DNA of 42,920 nucleotides, from assembly GCA_019114585.1 (NCBI GenBank), contig DXFE01000108.1, positions 1 to 42,920 on the forward strand, written 5' to 3'. The notes under the pieces were generated by a model. The model did no database searches. It was not told the DNA's origin and saw only the letters and a program-made list of their open reading frames with translations. A program made the position numbers and the translations under genes. This DNA is from Gemmiger_A avium. Its GTDB lineage: Bacteria > Bacillota > Clostridia > Oscillospirales > Ruminococcaceae. Positions 32,366 to 41,095 of this stretch are shown in pieces (the first letter of the stretch is position 1; the number at the start of each line of letters is the position of its first letter).

Positions 32366-33843
32366 GCGGCCCGCGCTGTATTGCGGTGCTGGATGTCGGC
32401 ACCACCGCCGTGAAGGCCTGCCTGTTTTCCGAAACTGCCCGTCTGCTGGCGGTGAGCGTTCAGGAATATGCGCTGGACGTAAAAGGAGACCGGGTGGAGG
32501 CGGATCCCGACCGGTACTGGCAGGCGATCTGCCGGGGCATGGCCGCTGTGCGGGGGCAGCTGCCGGACGCCCGGGTGGAGGCGATCGGCCTGACCACCCA
32601 GGGGGAGACCCTGGTGCCGGTGGACGACGCCGGGCAGCCGCTGCGGCCTTTTCTGGTCTGGCTGGACGGCCGGGCTGGTGTCCAGGCCCAGGCGCTGCGG
32701 GCCGAACTGGCCGGGGCAGACTTCTATCGCACCACCGGCCTGCCCGGCATCGAGGGGGCGCTGCCCCTGGCCAAGCTGCGCTGGCTGGCAGAGAACGAAC
32801 CGGCTCTGTTTGCCCGCACCCATAAATTTTTACTGCTGGAGGATTATCTGATTTTCCGGCTTACCGGGCAGATGGTTACCGAACCGGCCCTGCAAACCTC
32901 TACTGGCTGGTTCCGGCTGGATACCGACGGCTACTGGCCGGAAGCGCTGGCGGCCGCGGGCGTTTCGCCGGACAAGCTGCCCGAACTGCGGGAGTGCGGC
33001 AGCCTGGCGGGTCCGCTCACCGGAAAGGCCGCCGGGCAGCTGGGCCTTACGGCCGGAACGCCGGTCTTTACCGGGGCCATGGACCAGACAGCCGCCGCCC
33101 TGGCCGCGGGCAGCGGAGACGGGATCATCACCGAGACTACCGGCACCGCCCTGGTGACGGCCGCCGTTACCGGCCAGCTGGTATTCCCCGGAACGCACCC
33201 GGTCACTATCTACCGGCACGCAGTGCGGGGGCGGTATGTATATCTGCCTATAGGCAACACCGCCGGCATGGCGCTGCGCTGGTTCCGGGACCAGTTCTGC
33301 CCGGATCTGCCTGAGGGCGGTGCGGGCTATGCGGCGCTGGATGCGATGGCGGCCGCTGTACCGCCGGGCTGTGAGGGGCTGGTATTTCTGCCCTATTTGT
33401 CCGGGTGCGTGGATCCAGATACCTGCCCCCAGGCGCGGGCAGTGTTCTTTGGGGCCACTCTGGCCCATACCCGGGCCCACTTTGCCCGGGCGGTGCTGGA
33501 ATCCACCGCCTTTGCCCTGGCGGATTTTCTGGAAATGCTGGAAAAACTGGGCTGCCCTTGTCGGGAACTGCGTTCCCTGGGGGGCGGCGCGTCCAGTGGA
33601 TTGTGGCAGCAGATCAAGGCGGATGTGTGCGGCCGGCAGCTGACCGTACCTGCCTGCCGGGAGGCCACAGCTCAGGGTGCGGCGCTGCTGGCCGGGCGTG
33701 GCTGCGGGGTGATGGCGCCAGACTTTGTGCCCGCCGCGCCGCCCGCCGCCTGTTTTCGGCCCGACCCGGTGAATGCCGGGGCCTATCAAAAGGCACGGGC
33801 CCGGGCCCATGAACTGTACGCGGCGGTGCGCCCGCTGTATTGA
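32362..33843 (+). CDS. FGGY-family carbohydrate kinase
   Basis: A 493-residue two-domain sugar kinase. The phosphate-1 motif AVLDVGTTAVKACLF is at the N-terminus; the catalytic base D241 is in FTGAMDQTAAALAAG; the adenosine loop SLGGGASSGLWQQIKADVCG is near residue 408. It would phosphorylate a ketose or polyol, most like xylulose- or fuculose-type kinases. It overlaps the aldolase gene and is followed by the isomerase gene, making an isomerase-kinase-aldolase trio. A xylulokinase role alone would not explain the aldolase. Confidence 0.93.
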   Translation: MSGPRCIAVLDVGTTAVKACLFSETARLLAVSVQEYALDVKGDRVEADPDRYWQAICRGMAAVRGQLPDARVEAIGLTTQGETLVPVDDAGQPLRPFLVWLDGRAGVQAQALRAELAGADFYRTTGLPGIEGALPLAKLRWLAENEPALFARTHKFLLLEDYLIFRLTGQMVTEPALQTSTGWFRLDTDGYWPEALAAAGVSPDKLPELRECGSLAGPLTGKAAGQLGLTAGTPVFTGAMDQTAAALAAGSGDGIITETTGTALVTAAVTGQLVFPGTHPVTIYRHAVRGRYVYLPIGNTAGMALRWFRDQFCPDLPEGGAGYAALDAMAAAVPPGCEGLVFLPYLSGCVDPDTCPQARAVFFGATLAHTRAHFARAVLESTAFALADFLEMLEKLGCPCRELRSLGGGASSGLWQQIKADVCGRQLTVPACREATAQGAALLAGRGCGVMAPDFVPAAPPAACFRPDPVNAGAYQKARARAHELYAAVRPLY

Positions 33844-33861
33844 ACGAAAGGAGTGTGCGGT

Positions 33862-35256
33862 ATGAACCAATCAAAACCCTGTCTGGGGGTCCTGGCTCTG
33901 ATGCTGGAAGGGTACGAACCCTTGTTCCCAGGCTTTATTGAACATCAGACCCGCTATGTACAGACGGTCCTGGACTCTCTGGCCGGTACGGCGGAGTTTG
34001 TATTCCCCGGCCCGGCGGGAAACCGGGCCGAGATTGAGGCCCTCACCGCCCGCTACAACGCCGAGGAACTGGACGGTATCCTGATCCTGCTGCTGAGCTA
34101 TTCCCAGGGCCAGTATCTGGTGCGGGCCATGCAGCACAACCACCTTCCCCTGGCGTTGGCGCTGGTGCAGCCCAACGAAACAGTGGGGGATGAGTTTGGC
34201 GAATGGGAACTGACCATCAACCAGGGCATCCATGGTTCCCAGGACAACGCCAACTGCCTGATGCGGGCAGGTATCCCCTGTGTCTTTTTTGCGGGCAGCC
34301 GCCTGAACGGGGAACTGGCCGCCTTTGTGGCGGATTTTGCTGCCGCCGCGGCTGCCCGCCGGGCCATGCAGCGCATGAAAATCGGGGTGGTGGGCCGTCT
34401 GCCCGGTATGGGAGATGTGATCACCGACGATATGGCGGTGTTCCGTACCCTGGGACCGGAGTTTGTCAGCGACTCGGTGGGTACGCTGCAGGGGTTCTGT
34501 GCCCGGGTCACCCCGGAGCAGGTGGCGGAACGGGTGGCCCTGGAACGCACCCTGTTCGACGTAGACCCGGCCATGCCGCCGGAGCGCCACGCCGAGGCGG
34601 TGCGGATGTATCTGGGGTTCAAAGCCTATCTGGAGACAAACGGTTACGCGGGGTATACCGCCCATTTTGAGGAGTTCGGTGCCGACGGCCGGTTCACCCA
34701 GCTGCCGCTGCTGGCCGCCTCCAGCCTGATGGCGGACGGCTACGGCTACGCCGCCGAGGGGGACGCCACCGCCGCCATGTGGATGGCCGCCATGATCCGA
34801 CTGTGCGGGCAGGCAGATTTCAGCGAGATGTACATGATGGATCTGGCCCGGGAGGCCATTCTGTTCTGCCACGCGGGGGAGGGCAACTGGGCCCTCTGCC
34901 GCCGGGACCGCAAACCCTTCCTAATGGACCGGGTGTTCAACGAAGGCGGCCTGTCCAACCCGCCCACCCCCATCTTCTGCCCGCAGCCCGGGCCGATGGC
35001 GGCCATGTCGCTGGTGCATTTGGGCACAGACCGGTTCCGGCTGGTGTATGCCCCCGGCCAGGTGCTGGATGAGTGCGGGCTGAAACAATGCGATATGCCC
35101 TATCTGTTCTTCCGCCCGGACAGCGGCGTACGCCCCTGCGTGACCGCCTGGCTGGAACAGGGCGGTACCCATCACGAGATTTTGGTGCCCGGTGTGCCGG
35201 AGGCCAGGGTGAGGCTGCTCTGCCGGCTGGCTGGTATTGAATTTGTTCGGGTCTGA
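33862..35256 (+). CDS. L-fucose/L-arabinose isomerase-like protein
   Basis: A 464-residue protein of the FucI/AraA fold. Visible features are LGVLALMLEGYEPLFPGFIEH at the start, DGILILLLSYSQGQ, a Rossmann-type segment KIGVVGRLPGMGD near residue 174, LPLLAASSLMADGYGYAAEGD near residue 278 and EGNWALCRRDRKPFL. It should interconvert an aldose and a ketose using a manganese site. ATG 33862-33864 has AAAGGAG eight bases upstream; a GTG at 33853 is less likely. It is more distant from FucI and AraA than orthologues would be, so the sugar is uncertain. Confidence 0.82.
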   Translation: MNQSKPCLGVLALMLEGYEPLFPGFIEHQTRYVQTVLDSLAGTAEFVFPGPAGNRAEIEALTARYNAEELDGILILLLSYSQGQYLVRAMQHNHLPLALALVQPNETVGDEFGEWELTINQGIHGSQDNANCLMRAGIPCVFFAGSRLNGELAAFVADFAAAAAARRAMQRMKIGVVGRLPGMGDVITDDMAVFRTLGPEFVSDSVGTLQGFCARVTPEQVAERVALERTLFDVDPAMPPERHAEAVRMYLGFKAYLETNGYAGYTAHFEEFGADGRFTQLPLLAASSLMADGYGYAAEGDATAAMWMAAMIRLCGQADFSEMYMMDLAREAILFCHAGEGNWALCRRDRKPFLMDRVFNEGGLSNPPTPIFCPQPGPMAAMSLVHLGTDRFRLVYAPGQVLDECGLKQCDMPYLFFRPDSGVRPCVTAWLEQGGTHHEILVPGVPEARVRLLCRLAGIEFVRV

Positions 35257-35285
35257 GCCCGCTTTACAGAAAGGAGCTGTTTGCC

Positions 35286-36845
35286 ATGCTGCACAACATT
35301 CGCCGTTCCCTGTCTGATCTGCTGGACGGGGCGTACCTGGAGGGGGTCATCGCTGCCCGCGCCGCTCTCAGCGGGGAGGACCCGGCTGCCCTGCGGGCCA
35401 TCGCGGAAGAAAAGGTGGATTTTTATCCGGAGGCCTTTGCCGCCCGGCAGGAAGAGCTGATGGCCCGGCTGGGGGAGAGACTGGTACCGGCTTTCCCGGA
35501 TACGGAAAATGGCGCGCCCACCGATTCCTACCGGGCGGCACAGCACAGTTTTGCCGCCCCGCTCAGCGGGCTGGGCGCTTTCCGCATCGGGGAGGACGGC
35601 CGGCTGTATCTGGCCGCCAAAAGCGAGCACTACCACATCCCGCTGGGCCACTCCTTCCCGGGCTACGCCCTGCTGGAGAACGCCAAGCGTCTGGGCATTC
35701 CCAACGCCACCCACAACAACACCCGGGGCTTTATCACCCGCACGCTGGAGCGGCGGCTCATTGCCGCGGCCAACGGCCTGGACGCGGCTGATCCGGCGCT
35801 GAACGACATCCTGCGGGAGAAAAAAACGGGCGTTTTAAGCTGTGTCATCAACCTGGAGACCGGTTCACTGGCGGTGGAGGCCGCCCTCAAGATGATGCTG
35901 GCCCGGTTCTACGCCCTGGACGGCAAGCCTGCCCCCTACGAGGGCCGGGTGCCGGTGTTCCTGGTCATGGCGGACAACGCGGGCGGTATCACTGCCGGAT
36001 ACCATGGCACCACCGTGCTGGCTCAGACCCTGCGGGGGCTCTGGCCCGGCTTTGCCCAAAAGGCGGATGAGGCCGAGCTGTACAAGGTGGTGTCGGTGCC
36101 CATCAACGATCCGGATGCCTTTGCGGCCATCGCCCGCCGCTGGAACGAGGGCCGGTACAAAACCGCCGGTTTCTGCCATGAGATCGTGATGATGAACTAC
36201 GGCGGGATCCGCCTGTCTGAAGAATTCCTGCAGGCGGCCTACCGGGTCTGCCGGGAAACCGATACGCCGGTACTCTGCGACGAGATCCAGTCCTGTGCCT
36301 GGTACGAAGGGCTGTTTCTCTTCCGGCAATACGGCCTGACGCCGGACTTTGTCTCCATCGGCAAGGGGTTCCCGGGTGGGTGCTACCCGGCCAGCAAAAT
36401 CCTCACCAGCGGCGCTTTTGACAGTCTGAATCAGTTCGGCGCGCTGGTCACCAACGGGCAGGAGGAACTGGCCAGCCTGTCCTATCTGATCACGATGGAG
36501 TTCATTGCCGCCAACGGGGAGCATATCGGCCAGGTGGGCCGCCGTTACCACGAAAAGGCTGCGGCCATGGCCGCCCGGCATCCGGCTGTCTGTACCGGGG
36601 CGGAGGGAGATGCCCATATGACTGCCCTGTGCTTTGACAATGTAGAGGACGCGGTGGCTTTCTGCACTGCCATGAACCAGGATCGCTGCGTGGACATCAG
36701 CGCCCAGACCTACAAACCCAACTGCCCGCCGGTGGCGCTGGCTAAACTGCCCCTGATCCTGACCGAACCCATGACCGACCGGCTGCTGGCCATGATGGAT
36801 GAGGAGCTGACCGCCCTGGAGCGGGGAAAGGAGAAGGCGGAATGA
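35286..36845 (+). CDS. Class III PLP-dependent aminotransferase
   Basis: A 519-residue fold-type I enzyme of the acetylornithine/GSA class. The PLP lysine is K360 in VSIGKGFPGGCYPASK; the aspartate holding the pyridine nitrogen is in VLCDEIQSCAWYEG; GSLAVEAALKMML is the phosphate-binding region. It is about 80-100 residues longer than the usual class III enzyme because of an N-terminal extension (residues about 1-110). AAAGGAG precedes the ATG. The stop overlaps the second Gfo/Idh gene (ATGA). Pairing with an oxidoreductase suggests oxidation of a hydroxyl followed by transamination, or the reverse, as in amino-sugar and aminocyclitol pathways. Confidence 0.92.
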   Translation: MLHNIRRSLSDLLDGAYLEGVIAARAALSGEDPAALRAIAEEKVDFYPEAFAARQEELMARLGERLVPAFPDTENGAPTDSYRAAQHSFAAPLSGLGAFRIGEDGRLYLAAKSEHYHIPLGHSFPGYALLENAKRLGIPNATHNNTRGFITRTLERRLIAAANGLDAADPALNDILREKKTGVLSCVINLETGSLAVEAALKMMLARFYALDGKPAPYEGRVPVFLVMADNAGGITAGYHGTTVLAQTLRGLWPGFAQKADEAELYKVVSVPINDPDAFAAIARRWNEGRYKTAGFCHEIVMMNYGGIRLSEEFLQAAYRVCRETDTPVLCDEIQSCAWYEGLFLFRQYGLTPDFVSIGKGFPGGCYPASKILTSGAFDSLNQFGALVTNGQEELASLSYLITMEFIAANGEHIGQVGRRYHEKAAAMAARHPAVCTGAEGDAHMTALCFDNVEDAVAFCTAMNQDRCVDISAQTYKPNCPPVALAKLPLILTEPMTDRLLAMMDEELTALERGKEKAE

Positions 36846-37972
36846 ACCAGCCCGTGCGTTTTGGGGTGATCGGCTGTGGTTTGATGGGCCGGGAGTTTGC
36901 CAGCGTTTCCCAGCGGTGGCTGCATCTGGCGGCCGATCTGCCCCGCCCGGTGATCGTAGCGGCCTGTGATCTGAACCAGGATAACCTGGATTGGTTCCGC
37001 CGGGTGCCGGATACAAAATACTTTTATTCGGACTACAAAGAGATGCTGGCCAACCCGGAAGTGGAGGCGGTGTACTGCGCCGTGCCCCATCACCTGCATG
37101 CCCAGGTGTACGGCGATGTGATCCGGGCGGGCAAACACCTGCTGGGAGAAAAACCTTTTGGCATGGATCTGGCCGCCTGCGAGACCATCCGGCAGGCCAT
37201 GGCGGAGCACCCTGCGGTGTTTGTGCGGTGTGCCAGCGAGTTCCCGTTCTATCCGGCGGCGCAGCAGATGGTGCGCTGGTACCGGGAGGGGGCGTTCGGC
37301 AGAATCATCGAGGCCCGCTTTACCATCAAGCACTCCTCCGACATGGATCTGAACAAGCCGATCAACTGGAAGCGCATGCGCGCCGCCAACGGGGATTACG
37401 GCTGCATGGGGGACCTGGGCATCCACACCCAGCATCTGCCGTTCCGGCTGGGGATGTTCCCCCGTACGGTCAGCGCCCAGCTGGCCAACCTGGCACCGTT
37501 CCGCCCCAACGAAAAAGGAGAACAGGTGCCCTGTGAGACCTGGGACAACGCCATCCTGCTCTGTGAGGCGGAGAACGCCGTCGGGGATCGGTTCCCTCTG
37601 CAGATGGAGATGAAGCGGATGGCCCCCGGCTGCACCAATACGGTGGAGTATGAGATCTACGGCCTGACGATGTCGGCCAAATTTTCCACCGACGATCCCA
37701 ATGCCATCCGGTACACCCAGGCGGTGGGCAGGGAACAGGCCTGGGCCCGGCTGGTGGTGGGGCAAAAGACCCTCTATCCCACCATTACCGGTTCCATTTT
37801 TGAGTTCGGCTTTTCCGATTCGCTGCTGCAGATGTTTGCCGCGTATGTAAGCGAGTTGCGGGGGCTGGACTGCCCCTTCGGCTGCTTTACTCCCGACGAG
37901 GCGCTGCGCAGCCACCGGCTGCTCACCGCCGCGCTGGAGTCCTATACACAGCACCGGGTAGTGGAATTGTAA
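36842..37972 (+). CDS. Gfo/Idh/MocA-family oxidoreductase, second paralogue
   Basis: A 376-residue NAD(P)-dependent sugar dehydrogenase. The Rossmann start is RFGVIGCGLMGREFA; E103-K104-P105 is conserved in LLGEKPFG; the catalytic region is GCMGDLGIHTQHLPFRLG. It shares only the fold with the first paralogue of the operon and lacks its cysteine group, so the two probably act on different intermediates. It is coupled to the aminotransferase by a four-base overlap. Last gene of the operon, followed by two hairpins. Confidence 0.93.
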   Translation: MNQPVRFGVIGCGLMGREFASVSQRWLHLAADLPRPVIVAACDLNQDNLDWFRRVPDTKYFYSDYKEMLANPEVEAVYCAVPHHLHAQVYGDVIRAGKHLLGEKPFGMDLAACETIRQAMAEHPAVFVRCASEFPFYPAAQQMVRWYREGAFGRIIEARFTIKHSSDMDLNKPINWKRMRAANGDYGCMGDLGIHTQHLPFRLGMFPRTVSAQLANLAPFRPNEKGEQVPCETWDNAILLCEAENAVGDRFPLQMEMKRMAPGCTNTVEYEIYGLTMSAKFSTDDPNAIRYTQAVGREQAWARLVVGQKTLYPTITGSIFEFGFSDSLLQMFAAYVSELRGLDCPFGCFTPDEALRSHRLLTAALESYTQHRVVEL

Positions 37973-37986
37973 AAACTTCGGCCTGC

Positions 37987-38029
37987 AGGGCCCGCTGTCC
38001 GCTTTCTTTTACGGGCAGCGGGCCCTTTG
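37987..38029 (+). terminator. First terminator of the six-gene operon
   Basis: AGGGCCCGCTGTCCG (37987-38001) pairs with 38012-38026 with one wobble and a T-rich 10-base loop; TTTG follows. It lies 14 bases after the last stop codon, with a second terminator just beyond it. Confidence 0.75.
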
Positions 38030-38043
38030 ACTGAACAGACAGA

Positions 38044-38075
38044 AAAAAGGGCGCACCCGTGGGTGCGCCCTTTTT
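38044..38075. terminator. Bidirectional terminator between the convergent catabolic operons
   Basis: A 15-base perfect stem, AAAAAGGGCGCACCC with its complement, around GT. T runs occur on both sides, so it ends transcription from the plus-strand operon and from the PfkB operon on the minus strand. Confidence 0.93.
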
Positions 38076-38102
38076 CCATAGGATTGAAAGTGAGGAGAAA
38101 GT

Positions 38103-39059
38103 TCAGGGATTGACAACGTTCTGCGGGTTGCCCTTCAGCCAGGCCTGCAGGTTTTCTACGGCAATATCCATCAGCCGCTGACGGCTTTCTTTGGGGGCCC
38201 AAGCGATGTGAGGGGTGATCAGACAGTTGGGTTCGGCCAGCAGGGGATTGTCCGGGCGGGCTGGTTCAGTCTCCAGAACATCCAGCCCCGCACCCGCTAC
38301 CTTTCCGGCGTGCAGGGCTTCGGCCAGGGCGGCTTCGTCGATCAGCGGCCCCCGGGAGGTGTTGATCAGCAGCACCCCGTCTTTCATGCGGGCGATGCTC
38401 GCCCGGTTGATCATGCCCCGGTTGCTCTCAAACAGCGGGCAGTGCAGGCTGATCACATCGCTTCTTTCCAGCAGTTCGTCCAGCGATACCAGCCGGGCCA
38501 CCTCGTCCATGCCGGTAGCGTGGGCGTCGTACGCCAGTATTTCCATGCCGAAAGCTGCGGCCAGCCGGGCAGTCGCACGGCCAATCCGGCCGTATCCAAT
38601 CACACCAAAGGTCTTGCCCGCCAATTCGATAAGGGGGCTGTTCCAGTAGCAGAAATCCGGGCAGCGGCTCCAGTCTCCGGCTTTGACCGAGCGGCTGTGA
38701 TCCCCCACATGATGGCATAATTCCAGCAGCAGCGCCATGACAAACTGGGCCACCGCGGTGGTGCCGTAGGTGGGAATGTTGCACACCGGAATTCCCTGTG
38801 CTCTGGCGGCGGCGATGTCCACCACATTATAACCGGTGGCCAGCACCCCGATATACTGCAATTCCGGCGCCAGAGCGGCCAGCGTCTGGGCCGACAGGGG
38901 CGTTTTATTGGTCAGCACGATCTCCGCACCTTTGGCCCGGGCCAGGATCTGGTCGGCTGGGGTGCGGTCGTACACCGTCACGCTTCCCAGCGCTTCAAAA
39001 CCGCCCCAGCTCAGATCGCCGGGGTTTTCGGTGTAGCCATCCAGAATTACGATCTTCAT
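38103..39059 (-). CDS. D-2-hydroxyacid dehydrogenase
   Basis: A 318-residue NAD-dependent dehydrogenase of the glycerate/hydroxypyruvate type. The NAD motif is FGVIGYGRIGRATA (about residues 151-164). The catalytic triad is present: R236 (NTSRGPLID), E265 (LETEP) and H284 (ITPHIAWAP). It reduces a 2-keto acid to the D-hydroxy acid or the reverse. It starts four bases after the aldolase stop, behind AAGGAG. In this operon a likely job is handling hydroxypyruvate, a tartronate-type product or pyruvate released by the aldolase; this is inference. Confidence 0.94.
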   Translation of the reverse strand: MKIVILDGYTENPGDLSWGGFEALGSVTVYDRTPADQILARAKGAEIVLTNKTPLSAQTLAALAPELQYIGVLATGYNVVDIAAARAQGIPVCNIPTYGTTAVAQFVMALLLELCHHVGDHSRSVKAGDWSRCPDFCYWNSPLIELAGKTFGVIGYGRIGRATARLAAAFGMEILAYDAHATGMDEVARLVSLDELLERSDVISLHCPLFESNRGMINRASIARMKDGVLLINTSRGPLIDEAALAEALHAGKVAGAGLDVLETEPARPDNPLLAEPNCLITPHIAWAPKESRQRLMDIAVENLQAWLKGNPQNVVNP

Positions 39060-39063
39060 ATGG

Positions 39064-39828
39064 TTAATCTCCTTTCAGATCGGCAAGGCCTGCCGCAGCG
39101 CCCAGACTCAGCAGCCCGGCGTCGCTGTTCCACAGGTTGCACTGCATGCCGCGGCGCAGCCAGGGCTTTAAGGGGGCGGCGCTGCCGAAGTGTACGCCGG
39201 AAAACTTGCCCGCAGCCCGGGCCGCCGCGATTACCCGCTCAAAAGCGGCCACGATCTCCGGGTCGTCAAAATGATCCAGCTTGCCATAGTCCTGGGTCAT
39301 GTCATTGGGGCCGATAAAGGCTACGTCGATGCCCTCCACCGCCAGGATCTCTTCGATATGCTCGACCCCGGCCCGGGATTCGATCTGACAGAGCAGCAGG
39401 GTATCTGCGTTGGCCTGTGCCATATACGCCGGACCATTGACCTTTTTAAAATCGGTGTGCGGCCGGGACAGGGAGACCCCCCGATGCCCCAGCGGCGCAT
39501 ATTTGGTGCAGTCCACCAGCATCCGGGCCTGTTCGGCAGATTCGGTATTGGGCAGCAGAAGGCCCGCTGCCCCCATCTCCATGAATTTCAACGCATGTTC
39601 CCGCCGCATCTCCGGGATACGCACAAGCCCCGGAAGACCGATGGCCCGGGCTTCTGCCAGGATGTTGGCTACCTCCCGGGTGGTGAAGGAGCCATGCTCA
39701 CAGTCCACAATAAAATAGTCAAAGCCCGCGTTCTGCAAAAGCCGGGCAATATCGGGGCTGGTAAAGGTGGTCACCATCGTGCCCAGAATCTGTTCACCCG
39801 CCTGCAGCCGCTGTTTCAGTCCTGCCAT
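39064..39828 (-). CDS. HpcH/HpaI-family 2-keto-3-deoxy-acid aldolase
   Basis: A 254-residue class II pyruvate aldolase. VDCEHGSF holds the catalytic histidine; the metal ligands are the glutamate in LLCQIESRAG and the aspartate in AFIGPNDMTQDYG; RIPEMRREHALKFMEMGAAGLLLPN is a family block. It should split a 2-keto-3-deoxy sugar acid into pyruvate and an aldehyde (2-keto-3-deoxy-L-rhamnonate and 2-keto-3-deoxyglucarate aldolases are relatives). AAGGAGAG precedes the ATG. It lies between the PfkB kinase and the dehydrogenase genes. Confidence 0.94.
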   Translation of the reverse strand: MAGLKQRLQAGEQILGTMVTTFTSPDIARLLQNAGFDYFIVDCEHGSFTTREVANILAEARAIGLPGLVRIPEMRREHALKFMEMGAAGLLLPNTESAEQARMLVDCTKYAPLGHRGVSLSRPHTDFKKVNGPAYMAQANADTLLLCQIESRAGVEHIEEILAVEGIDVAFIGPNDMTQDYGKLDHFDDPEIVAAFERVIAAARAAGKFSGVHFGSAAPLKPWLRRGMQCNLWNSDAGLLSLGAAAGLADLKGD

Positions 39829-39853
39829 ATTGATCTCTCCTTATTCTGTAGGG

Positions 39854-40861
39854 TTACGACAACTCGTCCAGCCGGGCAGTGGTTACCGGACAGACTCCCG
39901 AATCCATCAGTTCTTCCACCTGGACCCGGGTGGGCAGCGCCATACCGATGGCGCCTTTGTGCTGGATGGCCAGCGTGCCGGCGCAGTTGCAGAAACAGGC
40001 CAGCCGCGCCAGATCCATATTCTCCCGCAGCCCCACACAGAGCGCCGCAGCCAGAGTATCCCCCGCGCCGGTGGGATCAATAGGCGGCTGGTCGATGCCC
40101 GGGGCAAAGGCTACCATTCCGTCACGGCTAAGGACTGCGCCGTCCTTGTCCCGGGTCAGGGCCACAACCCGGGGCCCCATGGCGTGCAGGGCCCGCAGCA
40201 CCGCGCCGATCTCCTGTTCGCCGGTAACAATCCGGCCCTCTTCCAGTGTGGGGGCCACCACATCGGCGCTGCGCACCGCCCACAGCATCCGCTCCCGGGC
40301 TTCCTCGTTGCTGGTCAGTTCCCGCCGGATATTTGGATCAAACGAGACCAGTACGCCATGAGCGCGGGCAATCTCCACCGCCCGCTGACAGGCGCTGCGC
40401 ATTTCGGAAGTCAGTTCCAGCAGCATGCCGGGGAAGTGAATCGCAAAGGCCGAGGCGATGTACTCCTCGTCCAGATCGGCGGCACACAGGGTGCTGCCAA
40501 CGGAATTTTTTCGGTAATATTGATAGTTCCGCCCGTCAGGCAGATATTCCAGAAATGCCAGGCCCAGCTGACCTTCCTCCGCCTGCACCAGATGGGAAAT
40601 ATCCACCCCTTGCTGGTGCAGGGTATGGGTGGCCATCCGGCTCAGGCTGTCACGCCCTACCTTGCCGATAAATCCGCTGTTGCCTCCCAGCAGGGCTGCT
40701 GCGCAGGCAAAAATGCCGGCGGAACCGCTGGCGGTCTTGATCACCGGGCCCTCGTCTTCCATGCGCATCCCGTCCCGCCCGGGAATCAGGTCGATCAGAA
40801 GCTCGCCCAGCGCCAGGATCATGCCGGGATTCTGCCGCTGTGTTTCGTATCTGCTTTCCAT
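39854..40861 (-). CDS. PfkB-family sugar kinase
   Basis: A 335-residue ribokinase-fold enzyme. SGSAGIFACAAALLGGNSGFIGKVG near residues 45-69 is the first PfkB signature; PPIDPTGAGDTLAAALCVG near the C-terminus is the second and contains the catalytic aspartate. Relatives are fructokinase and 2-keto-3-deoxygluconate kinase; SFDPNIRREL fits the former. Translation from ATG 40861 gives a 13-residue N-terminal extension before MILALGELLIDL, and an internal start there is possible. First gene of the three-gene operon, behind two promoters and operator C. Confidence 0.93.
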   Translation of the reverse strand: MESRYETQRQNPGMILALGELLIDLIPGRDGMRMEDEGPVIKTASGSAGIFACAAALLGGNSGFIGKVGRDSLSRMATHTLHQQGVDISHLVQAEEGQLGLAFLEYLPDGRNYQYYRKNSVGSTLCAADLDEEYIASAFAIHFPGMLLELTSEMRSACQRAVEIARAHGVLVSFDPNIRRELTSNEEARERMLWAVRSADVVAPTLEEGRIVTGEQEIGAVLRALHAMGPRVVALTRDKDGAVLSRDGMVAFAPGIDQPPIDPTGAGDTLAAALCVGLRENMDLARLACFCNCAGTLAIQHKGAIGMALPTRVQVEELMDSGVCPVTTARLDELS

Positions 40862-40902
40862 AGCCGTTCACACCGCCTTTGTCGTGATGGTCACCAGTTT
40901 GG

Positions 40903-40943
40903 ATTATTAGTAATAATATAGCTATATAAATAAACTATGACAA
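40903..40943 (-). promoter_or_regulatory. Proximal pfkB promoter overlapped by operator C
   Basis: On the minus strand TTGTCA (40943-40938) and TATATT (40920-40915) are 17 bases apart. The -10 box runs into ATTATTA-G-TAATAAT (40903-40917), a perfect odd 15-base palindrome that includes, on the minus strand, ATATTATTA and ACTAATA. A bound repressor would cover the -10 and the start point. Confidence 0.7.
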
Positions 40944-40947
40944 CTAC

Positions 40948-40976
40948 AGTATATGCCGGGAAATGCTTTGTGTCAA
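40948..40976 (-). promoter_or_regulatory. Distal pfkB promoter
   Basis: On the minus strand TTGACA (40976-40971) and TATACT (40953-40948) are exactly 17 bases apart; the -35 is perfect and the -10 matches at five of six positions. Its start point would be near 40941, about 25-40 bases ahead of operator C, so a repressor there would block it as a roadblock. Confidence 0.75.
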
Positions 40977-41031
40977 TAGGCTCTGCCCGTTCAGGACGCC
41001 GAAAGATTTTGCTGGAATTTGGGCAGTTTGT

Positions 41032-41078
41032 TTGACATTCCGTGATCATTCTTTTATAATATTAGTATGATATTATTA
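41032..41078 (+). promoter_or_regulatory. lacI promoter with operator D
   Basis: TTGACA (41032-41037) and TATAAT (41055-41060) are 17 bases apart, a fully consensus promoter. The operator words TATTAGT (41060-41066) and ATATTATTA (41070-41078) start at the end of the -10 box and cover the start point. This fits strong transcription held down by the gene's own repressor. Confidence 0.8.
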
Positions 41079-41095
41079 AAGGGGCGTTGCGTGGC

